DNA of 8,692 bases from assembly GCA_007129985.1 (NCBI GenBank), contig SKUL01000076.1, positions 1 through 8,692 on the forward strand, given 5' to 3'. The translations under genes and the position numbers were made by a program. Below, piece after piece: positions 1 through 6,617 of this stretch (position 1 is the first letter of the stretch; each line of letters starts with the position of its first letter). Below the pieces are notes generated by a model. It worked only from the letters and a program-made list of their open reading frames with translations. It was not told the origin of the DNA and searched no databases. Origin of the DNA: Flavobacteriales bacterium. GTDB lineage: Bacteria; Bacteroidota; Bacteroidia; Flavobacteriales_D; SKUL01.

Positions 1-297
1 TGCGCAGGAGACCATAGCTTCGCTGAAACCTACGATGAGGTTTTCGGACTCGTAACCCACGTGGAGGAGCGCAACACATCATCGTGGCTGCTGTACCCAA
101 ACCCTGTCCGAAACCATGTGTTTGTGGAGGGTTTCGCGGGTGATGCTCCAATGAAGGTGCTCATTACCGATATGAGCGGCAGGGTAGTGCTTCAACACAC
201 CTTGCAAATCGGGCAGCCTTTGGATGTGGGTCAACTGAGCGGCGGAACCTATCTCTTGAACGCGGAGGGCCAAACAAGGCTCTTCGTAAAGGAGTAA
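1..297 (+). CDS. C-terminal end of a T9SS type A sorting-domain protein (5' truncated by window)
   Basis: The frame is open from base 1 to the TAA at 295-297, giving 98 visible residues of a larger protein that begins outside the window. The GTG at 61 lies inside this open frame and is not a credible start. From about residue 29 the sequence has a T9SS type A sorting domain: the LYPNPVRN entry motif, a central strand ending in ITDMSGRVV, then LSGGTYLLNAEG and a short basic tail, LFVKE. In the Bacteroidota this domain directs a Sec-exported protein through the type IX secretion system and is removed at the cell surface. The visible part says nothing about the catalytic or binding role of the missing N-terminal region. 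The gene converges on zigA with 6 bp between stops. Confidence 0.9.
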   Translation, partial: CAGDHSFAETYDEVFGLVTHVEERNTSSWLLYPNPVRNHVFVEGFAGDAPMKVLITDMSGRVVLQHTLQIGQPLDVGQLSGGTYLLNAEGQTRLFVKE

Positions 298-303
298 GCC
301 CGC

Positions 304-1515
304 CTAGATGTGAACCGGAAAAGGGTCGGAAAACGCATGGGGAACACCCACTGATGCGCTTTCGTCTTCGCTTACCAAACACGCTTTAAGTTCTGCGCGA
401 ATGCCACTTTCGTCAATTTCCTGACCGATAAAAACCAACTCATTCATGCGGTCGCCCCAGCGCGGGTGCCAGCGACTTTCAATCTCATCGCGGTGGTACC
501 GGAAACTCTCAAAGCGCATGCGCTCTTCTTCGGACATGCTGTCCCACCATACACCGGCTCGCTCAAGGCGCAAGGAACCTCCCGCCTGGCTGAAATTCAG
601 CGCATCATCGGGACGCGAAGCCAGCCAGAACAAACCCTTGGCGCGAATCAGCCCTGAGGGGTATTGTTCGTTCAGGTACTTCCAAAGCCGCTCCGGGTGA
701 AAGGGACGCGCGTTTCTGAAAACAAAAGATGAAATGCCGTATTCTTCGGTTTCGGGGGTGTGCTCGCCACCTTCAAGTTCGCGTTGCCAGCCTGCCGAGC
801 TCTGGGCTTTTTCAAAATCAAAAAGTCCTGTATTGAGAATGTGCGTGGGCTCAACGCGACCAAACTCCGAGCGAATGATGTGTGCGTCGGGGTTCATTTT
901 TTGCAAGGCCGACTGAAGCAAGCCCAGGTCTTCCTCAGTCACGAGGTCACACTTATTGAGGATAATCACATTGGCAAACTCCACCTGGTCGGTGAGGAGG
1001 TTTACGATGGTTCGGTAGTCGCCATCCATGTCCGTCAAGCCTCTGTCTGCCAGTAATTCGTCGGTTCCGAAATCGCGAAAAAAGTTGAAGGCGTCCACCA
1101 CCGTTACCATGGTGTCAATCTTGCTGAAGCGGCTCAGGTCAATGCCATTTTCTTCATCCACAAACGAAAAAGTTTGTGCCACCGGAACCGGTTCGCTGAT
1201 ACCCGTGCTTTCAATTAAGAGATAGTCGAACCTGTTTTCGCGCGCAAGGCGCTCTACCTCAATCATCAGGTCTTCGCGCAGGGTGCAGCAAATGCATCCG
1301 TTGCTCATCTCCACGAGCTTTTCATCGGTGCGACTCAGGATGTTTTCGTTCTCCACGGTGCGGGCATCAATGTTTACCTCGCTCATATCGTTTACAATCA
1401 CCGCTACTTTCAAGCCCTGCTTGTTGTGCAGTACGTGATTGAGCAGGGTGGTTTTACCGGCTCCCAAAAATCCGCTGAGTACGGTTACGGGAAGGAGAGT
1501 CTGACTTGTTGCCAT
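304..1515 (-). CDS. zigA: Zinc metallochaperone GTPase, ZigA/COG0523 (CobW-like) family
   Basis: This 403-residue P-loop GTPase of the COG0523/CobW family most resembles ZigA, a cytoplasmic GTPase that delivers zinc to client proteins under zinc shortage. Visible features are Walker A GFLGAGKTT (residues 15-23), the metal-binding CxCC motif (C74, C76, C77), ESTG (102-105) as the likely Walker B/switch region, and NKCD (187-190) for guanine recognition. A CobW C-terminal domain runs from about 259 to 385, ending in the ZigA-like stretch GDRMNELVFIGQEID. The ATG at 1515 is preferred. A longer frame begins with TTG at 1542, but it would read through a promoter-like element and adds no family sequence. 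The terminator upstream separates it from paaZ, so it probably has its own promoter. The family assignment is strong. Zinc as the metal is inferred from family resemblance. Confidence 0.9.
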   Translation of the reverse strand: MATSQTLLPVTVLSGFLGAGKTTLLNHVLHNKQGLKVAVIVNDMSEVNIDARTVENENILSRTDEKLVEMSNGCICCTLREDLMIEVERLARENRFDYLLIESTGISEPVPVAQTFSFVDEENGIDLSRFSKIDTMVTVVDAFNFFRDFGTDELLADRGLTDMDGDYRTIVNLLTDQVEFANVIILNKCDLVTEEDLGLLQSALQKMNPDAHIIRSEFGRVEPTHILNTGLFDFEKAQSSAGWQRELEGGEHTPETEEYGISSFVFRNARPFHPERLWKYLNEQYPSGLIRAKGLFWLASRPDDALNFSQAGGSLRLERAGVWWDSMSEEERMRFESFRYHRDEIESRWHPRWGDRMNELVFIGQEIDESGIRAELKACLVSEDESASVGVPHAFSDPFPVHI

Positions 1516-1525
1516 TGATTTGTTA

Positions 1526-1542
1526 TTGCGAATATGTCGCAA
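1526..1542 (-). promoter_or_regulatory. 17-bp inverted repeat upstream of zigA (candidate Zur/Fur-family operator)
   Basis: On the minus strand the site reads TTGCGACATATTCGCAA: two perfect 6-bp arms (TTGCGA/TCGCAA) around a 5-bp spacer. It ends 10 bp before the zigA start codon and overlaps the last bases of the putative -7 element, so a bound protein would block initiation. COG0523 metallochaperones are commonly repressed by Zur in zinc-replete cells, which makes Zur the first candidate. That identification is inference, because no regulator gene is present in the window. Confidence 0.45.
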
Positions 1543-1547
1543 AAATA
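1540..1547 (-). promoter_or_regulatory. Putative -7 promoter element of zigA
   Basis: Read on the minus strand this is TATTTTTG, an exact match to the Bacteroidota sigma-ABfr -7 consensus TAnnTTTG. It lies 24 bp before the zigA ATG. No TTTG-like -33 element is seen at the usual 19-21 bp spacing, so the call rests on the -7 match and its position between the paaZ terminator and zigA. Confidence 0.45.
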
Positions 1548-1600
1548 ACGCAATCGAATGTTTTGTCGGTTATTCAGTGAAATCTTTTCAACACTCAGCG

Positions 1601-1634
1601 AAAAAAAAACCGCCATCCGAAGGGGAGGCGGTTT
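1601..1634 (-). terminator. Rho-independent terminator downstream of paaZ
   Basis: On the minus strand AAACCGCC (1634-1627) pairs perfectly with GGCGGTTT (1614-1607). The 12-base loop contains CTTCGG and can add a short inner UCC/GGA stem. The run of T continues to 1601, giving nine consecutive T residues at 1609-1601, three of which belong to the 3' arm. It starts 21 bp past the paaZ stop codon, a normal position for its terminator, and insulates zigA from paaZ transcription. Confidence 0.9.
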
Positions 1635-1654
1635 AAAGTTGAAGAGCAGAGTTT

Positions 1655-3706
1655 CTACTCGTCTTTGAGCTTTTTCACCATCGTGAGAATGGTAGCAAGG
1701 GCCACGGTTTCGCCGGTTTCGTCGTACACGTCCACAAGAAAGCGCACAATGCCTTTGGCGATATCGTCTTCGGAGCGTTTTTCCTGGTCCACTTTCTCTT
1801 TTACAGTAAGCCGCACACCGATGGTCATTCCCGGATACACGGGCTTGGTAAAGCGACATTCGTCAATTCCGTAGTTGAGCAGCACGGGGCCTTTCTTGGC
1901 TTCCACAAACAAACCGGCAGCCTTGGAGAGCACAAAGTACCCGTGGGCAACGCGGCCTTCAAAAATGGTTCCCTCCAGCGAAGTGGCATCCACGTGCGCG
2001 TAGAAATTGTCACCGCTCACGTTCGCAAAGTTGGCAATGTCGGCCTCGGTTACGGTGTGTTTGGCGGTGGTAACGGTGTCGCCCACATTCAGTTCTTCAA
2101 AGTGCTTGCGGAATACGTGTGGCTCGCTTTCGGTTTGCTTGCCTCCGTATTGGTACACCTGCGTAATTTCCGACAGGGTAGTGGGAGAGCCTTGAATGGC
2201 TGTGCGTTGCAGGTAGTGCAGCACGCCTCGTTTTCCTCCCATTTCTTCGCCGCCACCGGCACGCCCCGGACCGCCGTGAACCAACAATGGCATGGGTGAA
2301 CCGTGTCCGGTAGATTCTTTGGCGCAATCGCGATTCAGAATGAGAATACGTCCGTGGTGCGAGGCCGCTCCGATGGTGAATTCCCGCGCCAGCTTGTCGT
2401 TGTAGGTGGTAAGCGAACAAACCAGTGAGCCTTTTCCGAGTTTGGTGAGTTGGATGGCTTCGTCGAGCGATTTGTACGGCATGATGGTACTTACAGGCCC
2501 AAATGCTTCGATTTCGTGTGAGGCCATTTGCTCAAAGGGGCGGTCGTTGCGCAGCAGCACGGGCGCCATAAAAGCTCCCCGCGTAGCATCGGCTTCAATC
2601 AGTTCAAGCTGAGCCGAATCTCCATACACCACTTCAGACGCGGTTTTGAGCTGGGCCAGTTTTTCCTGCACTTCTTTAAGCTGCTCTTTTCCGGCCAGCG
2701 CACCCATGCGAACATTTTCGTTCTGCGGGTCGCCGATGGTGGTTTTGGCAAGCGCTTTTCCGAGCGCAATCTGCACATCCTCCACCAGGTTCTCAGGAAC
2801 GATGATGCGGCGAATGGCCGTACATTTTTGGCCGCATTTCACGGTCATTTCCTTGCGTACTTCTTTGATAAACAGGTCGAATTCTTCGGTGCCGGGTGTG
2901 GCATCTTCGCCCAGCACGGCTGCGTTCAGCGAATCGGCTTCCATGTTAAAAGGCACCGACTCATCCAGAATGCGCGCGTGACCTTTCAGCATGCGGCCCG
3001 TTGATGCAGAACCGGTAAAGGTTACCACATCCTGCGAAATGACGTGGTCAAGAATGCCGTTGGCCGAGCCACAAACAAGTTGCAACGCGCCGTCTGGCAG
3101 GATGTTGGAGGCCACAATGTCTTCCACCATCAACTGCGTAAGGAAGGAGGTAATCGTAGCGGGCTTCACCACCGCAGGAACACCGGCGAGCAGGTTAACG
3201 GCAATTTTTTCGAGCATTCCCCAAATCGGGAAGTTGTACGCGTTGATGTGAATGGCCACGCCTTCCTTGGGAACCATAATGTGGTGACCTACAAAAGTGC
3301 CGCCCCGCGAGAGGGGAGCTGTGTCGCCATCTACATAATAACTTTGGTTGGGAAACTGCTTGCGGAGGCTCGCGTAGGCGAAGAGATTTCCGATACCGCC
3401 CTCAATATCAATCCAACTGTCCACTTTGGTGGCACCGGTTGCATAACTCAGTTCGTAGTATTTCTTTTTGCGCTCGATGAGAAAAAGAGCAAGCGCCTTG
3501 AGCATTCGGCCGCGCTCCTGAAAGGTCATTTTTCGGAGGGCCGGGCCTCCAACGGTTCTTCCGTAGTGCAGAATTTCTTCAAATGATAGGCCATCGGCGG
3601 TGGCGAGCGCAATGGTTTCGCCGGTTACGGCATTGTAAAGGGGCTTTCCGTCGCCCTGACCTTCTGTCCATTTTCCGTTTACGTAGTTCTTAAGTTTTTG
3701 AGCCAT
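1655..3706 (-). CDS. paaZ: Bifunctional PaaZ: ring-opening oxepin-CoA hydrolase / semialdehyde dehydrogenase (phenylacetate catabolism)
   Basis: This 683-residue two-domain protein matches PaaZ in length and layout. In phenylacetate degradation PaaZ hydrolytically opens the oxepin-CoA ring and oxidises the resulting CoA-bound semialdehyde. Residues about 1-510 form an aldehyde dehydrogenase domain. They include the NAYNFPIWGMLEK segment (155-167), the FTGSASTGR nucleotide-binding region (230-238), a general-base Glu in NMEADS (E256) and the nucleophilic Cys in CGQKCT (C295). Both fall at the residue numbers I recall for E. coli PaaZ. Residues about 530-683 form a MaoC-like hydratase domain with SGDNFYAHVD (564-573), where D566 and H571 are the likely catalytic pair, followed by GRVAHGY. 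Both active sites look intact. The ATG at 3706 follows no clear Shine-Dalgarno sequence. No other paa gene is in the window, so its partners must be elsewhere. Confidence 0.93.
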   Translation of the reverse strand: MAQKLKNYVNGKWTEGQGDGKPLYNAVTGETIALATADGLSFEEILHYGRTVGGPALRKMTFQERGRMLKALALFLIERKKKYYELSYATGATKVDSWIDIEGGIGNLFAYASLRKQFPNQSYYVDGDTAPLSRGGTFVGHHIMVPKEGVAIHINAYNFPIWGMLEKIAVNLLAGVPAVVKPATITSFLTQLMVEDIVASNILPDGALQLVCGSANGILDHVISQDVVTFTGSASTGRMLKGHARILDESVPFNMEADSLNAAVLGEDATPGTEEFDLFIKEVRKEMTVKCGQKCTAIRRIIVPENLVEDVQIALGKALAKTTIGDPQNENVRMGALAGKEQLKEVQEKLAQLKTASEVVYGDSAQLELIEADATRGAFMAPVLLRNDRPFEQMASHEIEAFGPVSTIMPYKSLDEAIQLTKLGKGSLVCSLTTYNDKLAREFTIGAASHHGRILILNRDCAKESTGHGSPMPLLVHGGPGRAGGGEEMGGKRGVLHYLQRTAIQGSPTTLSEITQVYQYGGKQTESEPHVFRKHFEELNVGDTVTTAKHTVTEADIANFANVSGDNFYAHVDATSLEGTIFEGRVAHGYFVLSKAAGLFVEAKKGPVLLNYGIDECRFTKPVYPGMTIGVRLTVKEKVDQEKRSEDDIAKGIVRFLVDVYDETGETVALATILTMVKKLKDE

Positions 3707-3800
3707 ATCTAAAGGATTTATCTAGTCAAACGTTGTTGCCGTAAAGTTCTGCATTCCGCCCGAACTGAGCGAATTTTTTGGCAAGGAGCAGGCAGTCAGT

Positions 3801-5906
3801 TTAATCCTGACACTGAAAGCGAATGGTGTATCGAGCTCCGGGCTGATTGTCCATTTTTACCGACCCGTCCAGTTGTTCGGCAAGGGTGTGAATGAGTTCT
3901 ACGCCCAATGAGTGCAGCTCATGATGTTGGAGTTCAGGTGGAAAACCTTTGCCATCGTCGCTTACAATCAACTCGTATTGCTTCTCACCGAGCGAGCGCA
4001 GGGCAATGGCCATGTTACCCGAACTTCCCTCAAAAGCGTGTTTCAGGGCGTTGGTAATCATTTCGTTTACCATCAGTCCCAGAGGTATCAATGTGTTGAC
4101 TCCCATTCGGTCAACTTCGGTGCGGATTTCAACCTTGATATCCTTGCCAACAGCGTAGTTTTGAATGAGGTCATTGCACAATTTGGTGAAATAAGCCTGC
4201 ATGTTGATGTTGGTAAAATCATCCGAGCGATAAAGTTCCTCGTGCACCAATGCCATTGAGCGAATGCGGTTTTGCGACTCATTGAATTGCGCCAGTACCT
4301 CGGGGTCTTTGATGTTTTCGGACTGGAGCCTCAGTAAACTGGTGATGATTTGTAGGTTGTTCTTAACGCGGTGGTGAATTTCTTTGAGCAGTGTTTCTTT
4401 TTCCTCCTTGCTCACGCGTGTTGCTTGCAGTGTGGCGTTGGCTTCTTGTAGGTTTTTGTTGAGTTGTTGAATGGAGCGCGATCGGAGTAATAGCATCACG
4501 GCAATAATGATGATTGCCAAAAGGGCCATGAGCAAGGTGTTTCTGGCGAGCTCGGCGTTTTGAAGTTCGAGTTCTTTGAGGCGCTGTTCCTGCTCCAGGC
4601 GGGTGATTTCGTTTTGGCTTTTTTCCAGCTGGAAGGATGTTTGAACGTCTCTCACGTTTTTAGTGAGATTTAATAGATTCAAAGAATCTTTCATTTTGTT
4701 GTGAAGGATGATGATATCATAAGCCTTTTCAAACTTACCTCGTTTAGCGTATGCGCTAGATAGACCTTCCAACCTACCAATCTCGATGTCTACGTAACCT
4801 TTTCCCGTAGTGATTTCGCCGGTTTTTTCAAAATTCTCGATTGCCTTGTTAATCTGGTTTCCTTTGAGGTGCGCTTCACCAATATTCAGGTAGGCAAGGG
4901 CAAGGTCACGTGGGTCACCATGATTTTCCTTCAGCTGCAGCGAAACATGGAAGTAGTAAAGTGCACTGTCAATCTCACTTTTATCCAGAAAAAGTAATCC
5001 GATGTTATTGTAGGCATAAGACAGCCGTCGTCTTTCTCCGGTTGGTTTGCGGATTTTTATACTCGATTGAAAATGCATCATCGCCGAGTCGCTCTGGCCC
5101 ATCTTGCGAAAAACCAATCCGAGATTGTTGTAGCTGTCGGCAATAGCTTGAGGCTCACCGATTTTTTTTCGAATTTCAATTGCTTTCCAATGGACATCCA
5201 AGGCCGAGTCAAACTCTTCGCGGTTCTTGTATACGTTGCCTATGTTATTCAAAATGGAGCCAATTAATGAACTGTCTCTATACTGCTCAGCAATTTCAAG
5301 AGCCTTCAGCAGCGATTCAAGGGCTTTAACCTCAAGCGATGCATTTTTATAGGTAACCCCCAGATTATTGAGTGCCTTGCCGTATTGGTCAGCAGATGCA
5401 TTTTCTTTGAGAAATTCAACCCACTTCTTTTTGTAGTTGATAGACTCGCCAGCACTCCTTTCGCTCCAGGCCAGCTGACCGGCAAGCCCATAGGCACGGC
5501 CCAGTAGGCGGCTGTTGGGTTTGGACTCAAGAATGGTCAGGGCATCTTCCACCTTCTTCATTGCAAGGTCACTTAGTCTATTATTGTTCAAGACCTCCGC
5601 TTCTTCCAGCATCAAAGCCGCTTGCCAGTAATTATCCGGTACGCGTTGTACAATGTTTCCGGCACTATCCAGAAACGCCATAGATTCCGTGGTGTCCTTG
5701 GTTGTTCTTGCTAGCCTGAACCATGAAATAATCCTGGTTGTGTCAGAATCAGCCGAGCGTGCTTGTTCCAACAAACTGTCGCGATTGGATTGCGCATTGG
5801 CAATGTGTCCGGAATACATGGAAGAACAAAGAAGCAGCAATCCAAGTATGAGCCATGGATGGCGACTTGCAGTACTTGCAATCAGGATATTACTCTCGTA
5901 ATTCAT
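3801..5906 (-). CDS. TPR-containing sensor histidine kinase, HisKA_2 type
   Basis: This is a 701-residue membrane sensor kinase. A hydrophobic N-terminal segment (about 18-38, ending IANAQ) looks like a signal peptide. About six tetratricopeptide repeats follow (roughly 174-408), each recognisable from the NNLG/NNIG and A..YF..SL patterns. They are probably periplasmic and form the sensory part. A charged coiled coil (about 425-455) leads into one membrane helix (457-474) and a second linker coil. The HisKA_2 H-box EIHHRVKNNLQ (509-519) holds the phospho-acceptor His, most likely H512. The ATPase domain has an N-box with N614 and N619, a G1 box DDGKGF (650-655) and a G2-like LGVELIHTLAEQLDG. 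All catalytic motifs are present. There is no receiver domain and no response regulator gene nearby, so it is an orphan within this window. It starts 32 bp after the SRPBCC-like gene and is probably cotranscribed with it. The signal sensed is unknown. Confidence 0.9.
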   Translation of the reverse strand: MNYESNILIASTASRHPWLILGLLLLCSSMYSGHIANAQSNRDSLLEQARSADSDTTRIISWFRLARTTKDTTESMAFLDSAGNIVQRVPDNYWQAALMLEEAEVLNNNRLSDLAMKKVEDALTILESKPNSRLLGRAYGLAGQLAWSERSAGESINYKKKWVEFLKENASADQYGKALNNLGVTYKNASLEVKALESLLKALEIAEQYRDSSLIGSILNNIGNVYKNREEFDSALDVHWKAIEIRKKIGEPQAIADSYNNLGLVFRKMGQSDSAMMHFQSSIKIRKPTGERRRLSYAYNNIGLLFLDKSEIDSALYYFHVSLQLKENHGDPRDLALAYLNIGEAHLKGNQINKAIENFEKTGEITTGKGYVDIEIGRLEGLSSAYAKRGKFEKAYDIIILHNKMKDSLNLLNLTKNVRDVQTSFQLEKSQNEITRLEQEQRLKELELQNAELARNTLLMALLAIIIIAVMLLLRSRSIQQLNKNLQEANATLQATRVSKEEKETLLKEIHHRVKNNLQIITSLLRLQSENIKDPEVLAQFNESQNRIRSMALVHEELYRSDDFTNINMQAYFTKLCNDLIQNYAVGKDIKVEIRTEVDRMGVNTLIPLGLMVNEMITNALKHAFEGSSGNMAIALRSLGEKQYELIVSDDGKGFPPELQHHELHSLGVELIHTLAEQLDGSVKMDNQPGARYTIRFQCQD

Positions 5907-5938
5907 TCAGAAAATGGGTTCTGCCAGAGGATCACTTG

Positions 5939-6505
5939 CTAGTGAAGAGAGAAGTTAGGATTGAGCTCGGCATCAACATCTGCAAACTCGGTGATTTCAC
6001 CATCAAATTGTTCGGTTCGCGCTTTGGCGGCTTGCAGAAAGGTTTCGGCGAGCTTTTTTTGCTTTGATTTACCCAATGCTACTTGCAACCTCCTCAGGGT
6101 GCCTTTGGGTTGTCGCTTGGCAATCAATACCCAGCGGGTTTCGTTTTTTGAAAGGCGGTAAAATGACAGTTGCAGATGCACTTCACAAACTCCTTCGGTC
6201 CATTTGGCCGACATCCGGTAGTTGGCAATACTGTCCTCAAGTACCCAGGTCATGGCTTTGCCCTTGTAGTTCACCATGGCGGTTGCGCGAGTGGTTTCAG
6301 AAATGTTTGGGGTAACCTGAGGTTCTGACAGTTGAGGAATCAATTCTTTGTAAAACCATGTTTCATTGGCCAGTGCGTAACAGGTGTTGATGGGTTTTTT
6401 GATGTCCATCACGCTCATTGTAGTTACGTGTGGAATGAAAAAACCGGCCGAAACAATCAGTCCGAGAACAACCAGAAATACAATCAGTACAACAATACCT
6501 AGCAT
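5939..6505 (-). CDS. Membrane-anchored SRPBCC-like (polyketide cyclase/START-fold) protein
   Basis: This 188-residue protein has one N-terminal hydrophobic helix (residues 2-24, VVLIVFLVVLGLIVSAGFFI) followed by a soluble domain. The arrangement is typical of Bacteroidota SRPBCC/polyketide-cyclase-like proteins: a membrane anchor, an IKKPINTCYALANETWFYKE segment where the family has its opening strand and helix, alternating strands in the middle (YKGKAMTWVLEDS, VHLQLSFYRLS), and a long C-terminal helix (about 146-167). This fold usually forms a hydrophobic ligand pocket, but no ligand can be predicted. The family call rests on pattern resemblance and is moderate. The ATG at 6505 is chosen because it opens directly on the membrane helix and lies just after a -7 element. 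A TTG at 6562 would run back through the promoter and palindrome. It precedes the histidine kinase by 32 bp in the same direction, suggesting a two-gene operon and perhaps a role in the same envelope response. Confidence 0.6.
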   Translation of the reverse strand: MLGIVVLIVFLVVLGLIVSAGFFIPHVTTMSVMDIKKPINTCYALANETWFYKELIPQLSEPQVTPNISETTRATAMVNYKGKAMTWVLEDSIANYRMSAKWTEGVCEVHLQLSFYRLSKNETRWVLIAKRQPKGTLRRLQVALGKSKQKKLAETFLQAAKARTEQFDGEITEFADVDAELNPNFSLH

Positions 6506-6520
6506 TGGCCCATTTTGGCA

Positions 6521-6528
6521 CGAAAGTA
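6521..6528 (-). promoter_or_regulatory. Putative -7 element for the SRPBCC-like gene and kinase operon
   Basis: Minus-strand TACTTTCG matches the Bacteroidota TAnnTTTG consensus with one change. It ends 15 bp before the ATG at 6505. No clear -33 TTTG is seen at the normal distance. That position is occupied by the distal arm of the 24-bp palindrome and the bases just beyond it, which would suit a regulated promoter. Confidence 0.45.
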
Positions 6529-6552
6529 AGGAAAAGCCTGCAGACTTTTCCT
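6529..6552. promoter_or_regulatory. 24-bp near-perfect palindrome in the divergent intergenic region (candidate operator)
   Basis: The arms AGGAAAAG (6529-6536) and CTTTTCCT (6545-6552) are exact inverted copies. The CTGCAG at 6538-6543 sits on the same dyad centre, so 11 of 12 base pairs are symmetric; only C6537/A6544 breaks it. It directly abuts the minus-strand -7 element and lies 44 bp upstream of the plus-strand -7 element. Because it lies upstream of both putative start sites it would not normally be transcribed from either promoter, so a DNA-binding site is more likely than an RNA hairpin. Confidence 0.55.
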
Positions 6553-6573
6553 GTGTGTGCAAGGGTGAAAGTG

Positions 6574-6604
6574 TTTCTGAAAGGGCGGAAATTGGGTACT
6601 TTCG
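6574..6604 (+). promoter_or_regulatory. Putative Bacteroidota-type promoter of the DUF2279 gene
   Basis: A TTTC -33-like element (6574-6577) is followed after 19 bp by TACTTTCG (6597-6604), a one-mismatch match to the TAnnTTTG -7 consensus. The spacing is the one usual for this promoter class. Transcription would start only a few bases before the ATG at 6618, giving a very short leader. Confidence 0.5.
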
Positions 6605-6617
6605 CCGTGTGGAGAAG

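Noticed and set aside
278..300. Hairpin GGCTCTTC-loop-GGAG-TA-AGCC spanning the stop codon of the left-edge gene, a possible bidirectional terminator
   Set aside because: The stem has a 2-base bulge and a wobble pair on the plus strand, which becomes a mismatch on the minus strand. There is no T run on the plus side and only TTGTTTGG on the minus side.
3044..3586. Long plus-strand open frame (180 codons) opposite paaZ, and similar long antisense frames at 2528-3004
   Set aside because: These lie wholly inside a well-supported coding gene and their translations show no recognisable domain or signal. They are shadow frames caused by codon bias.
3767..3795. Imperfect stem followed by TTTTTT between paaZ and the kinase gene, resembling a plus-strand terminator
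   Set aside because: The stem has a bulge and a mismatch, and no plus-strand gene ends here. On the minus strand the T run becomes A, so it cannot terminate the kinase transcript.
4620..5400. The TPR part of the kinase gene looks more AT-rich than paaZ, possibly a sign of acquisition
   Set aside because: The impression was not measured, the reading frame is continuous and all domains are in normal order. Composition shift within repeat regions is common.
6384..6617. In-frame 5' extension of the DUF2279 gene overlapping the divergent SRPBCC-like gene
   Set aside because: It would place the signal peptide about 80 residues inside the protein and read through the putative promoter and palindrome. 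The ATG at 6618 gives a normal secreted protein.
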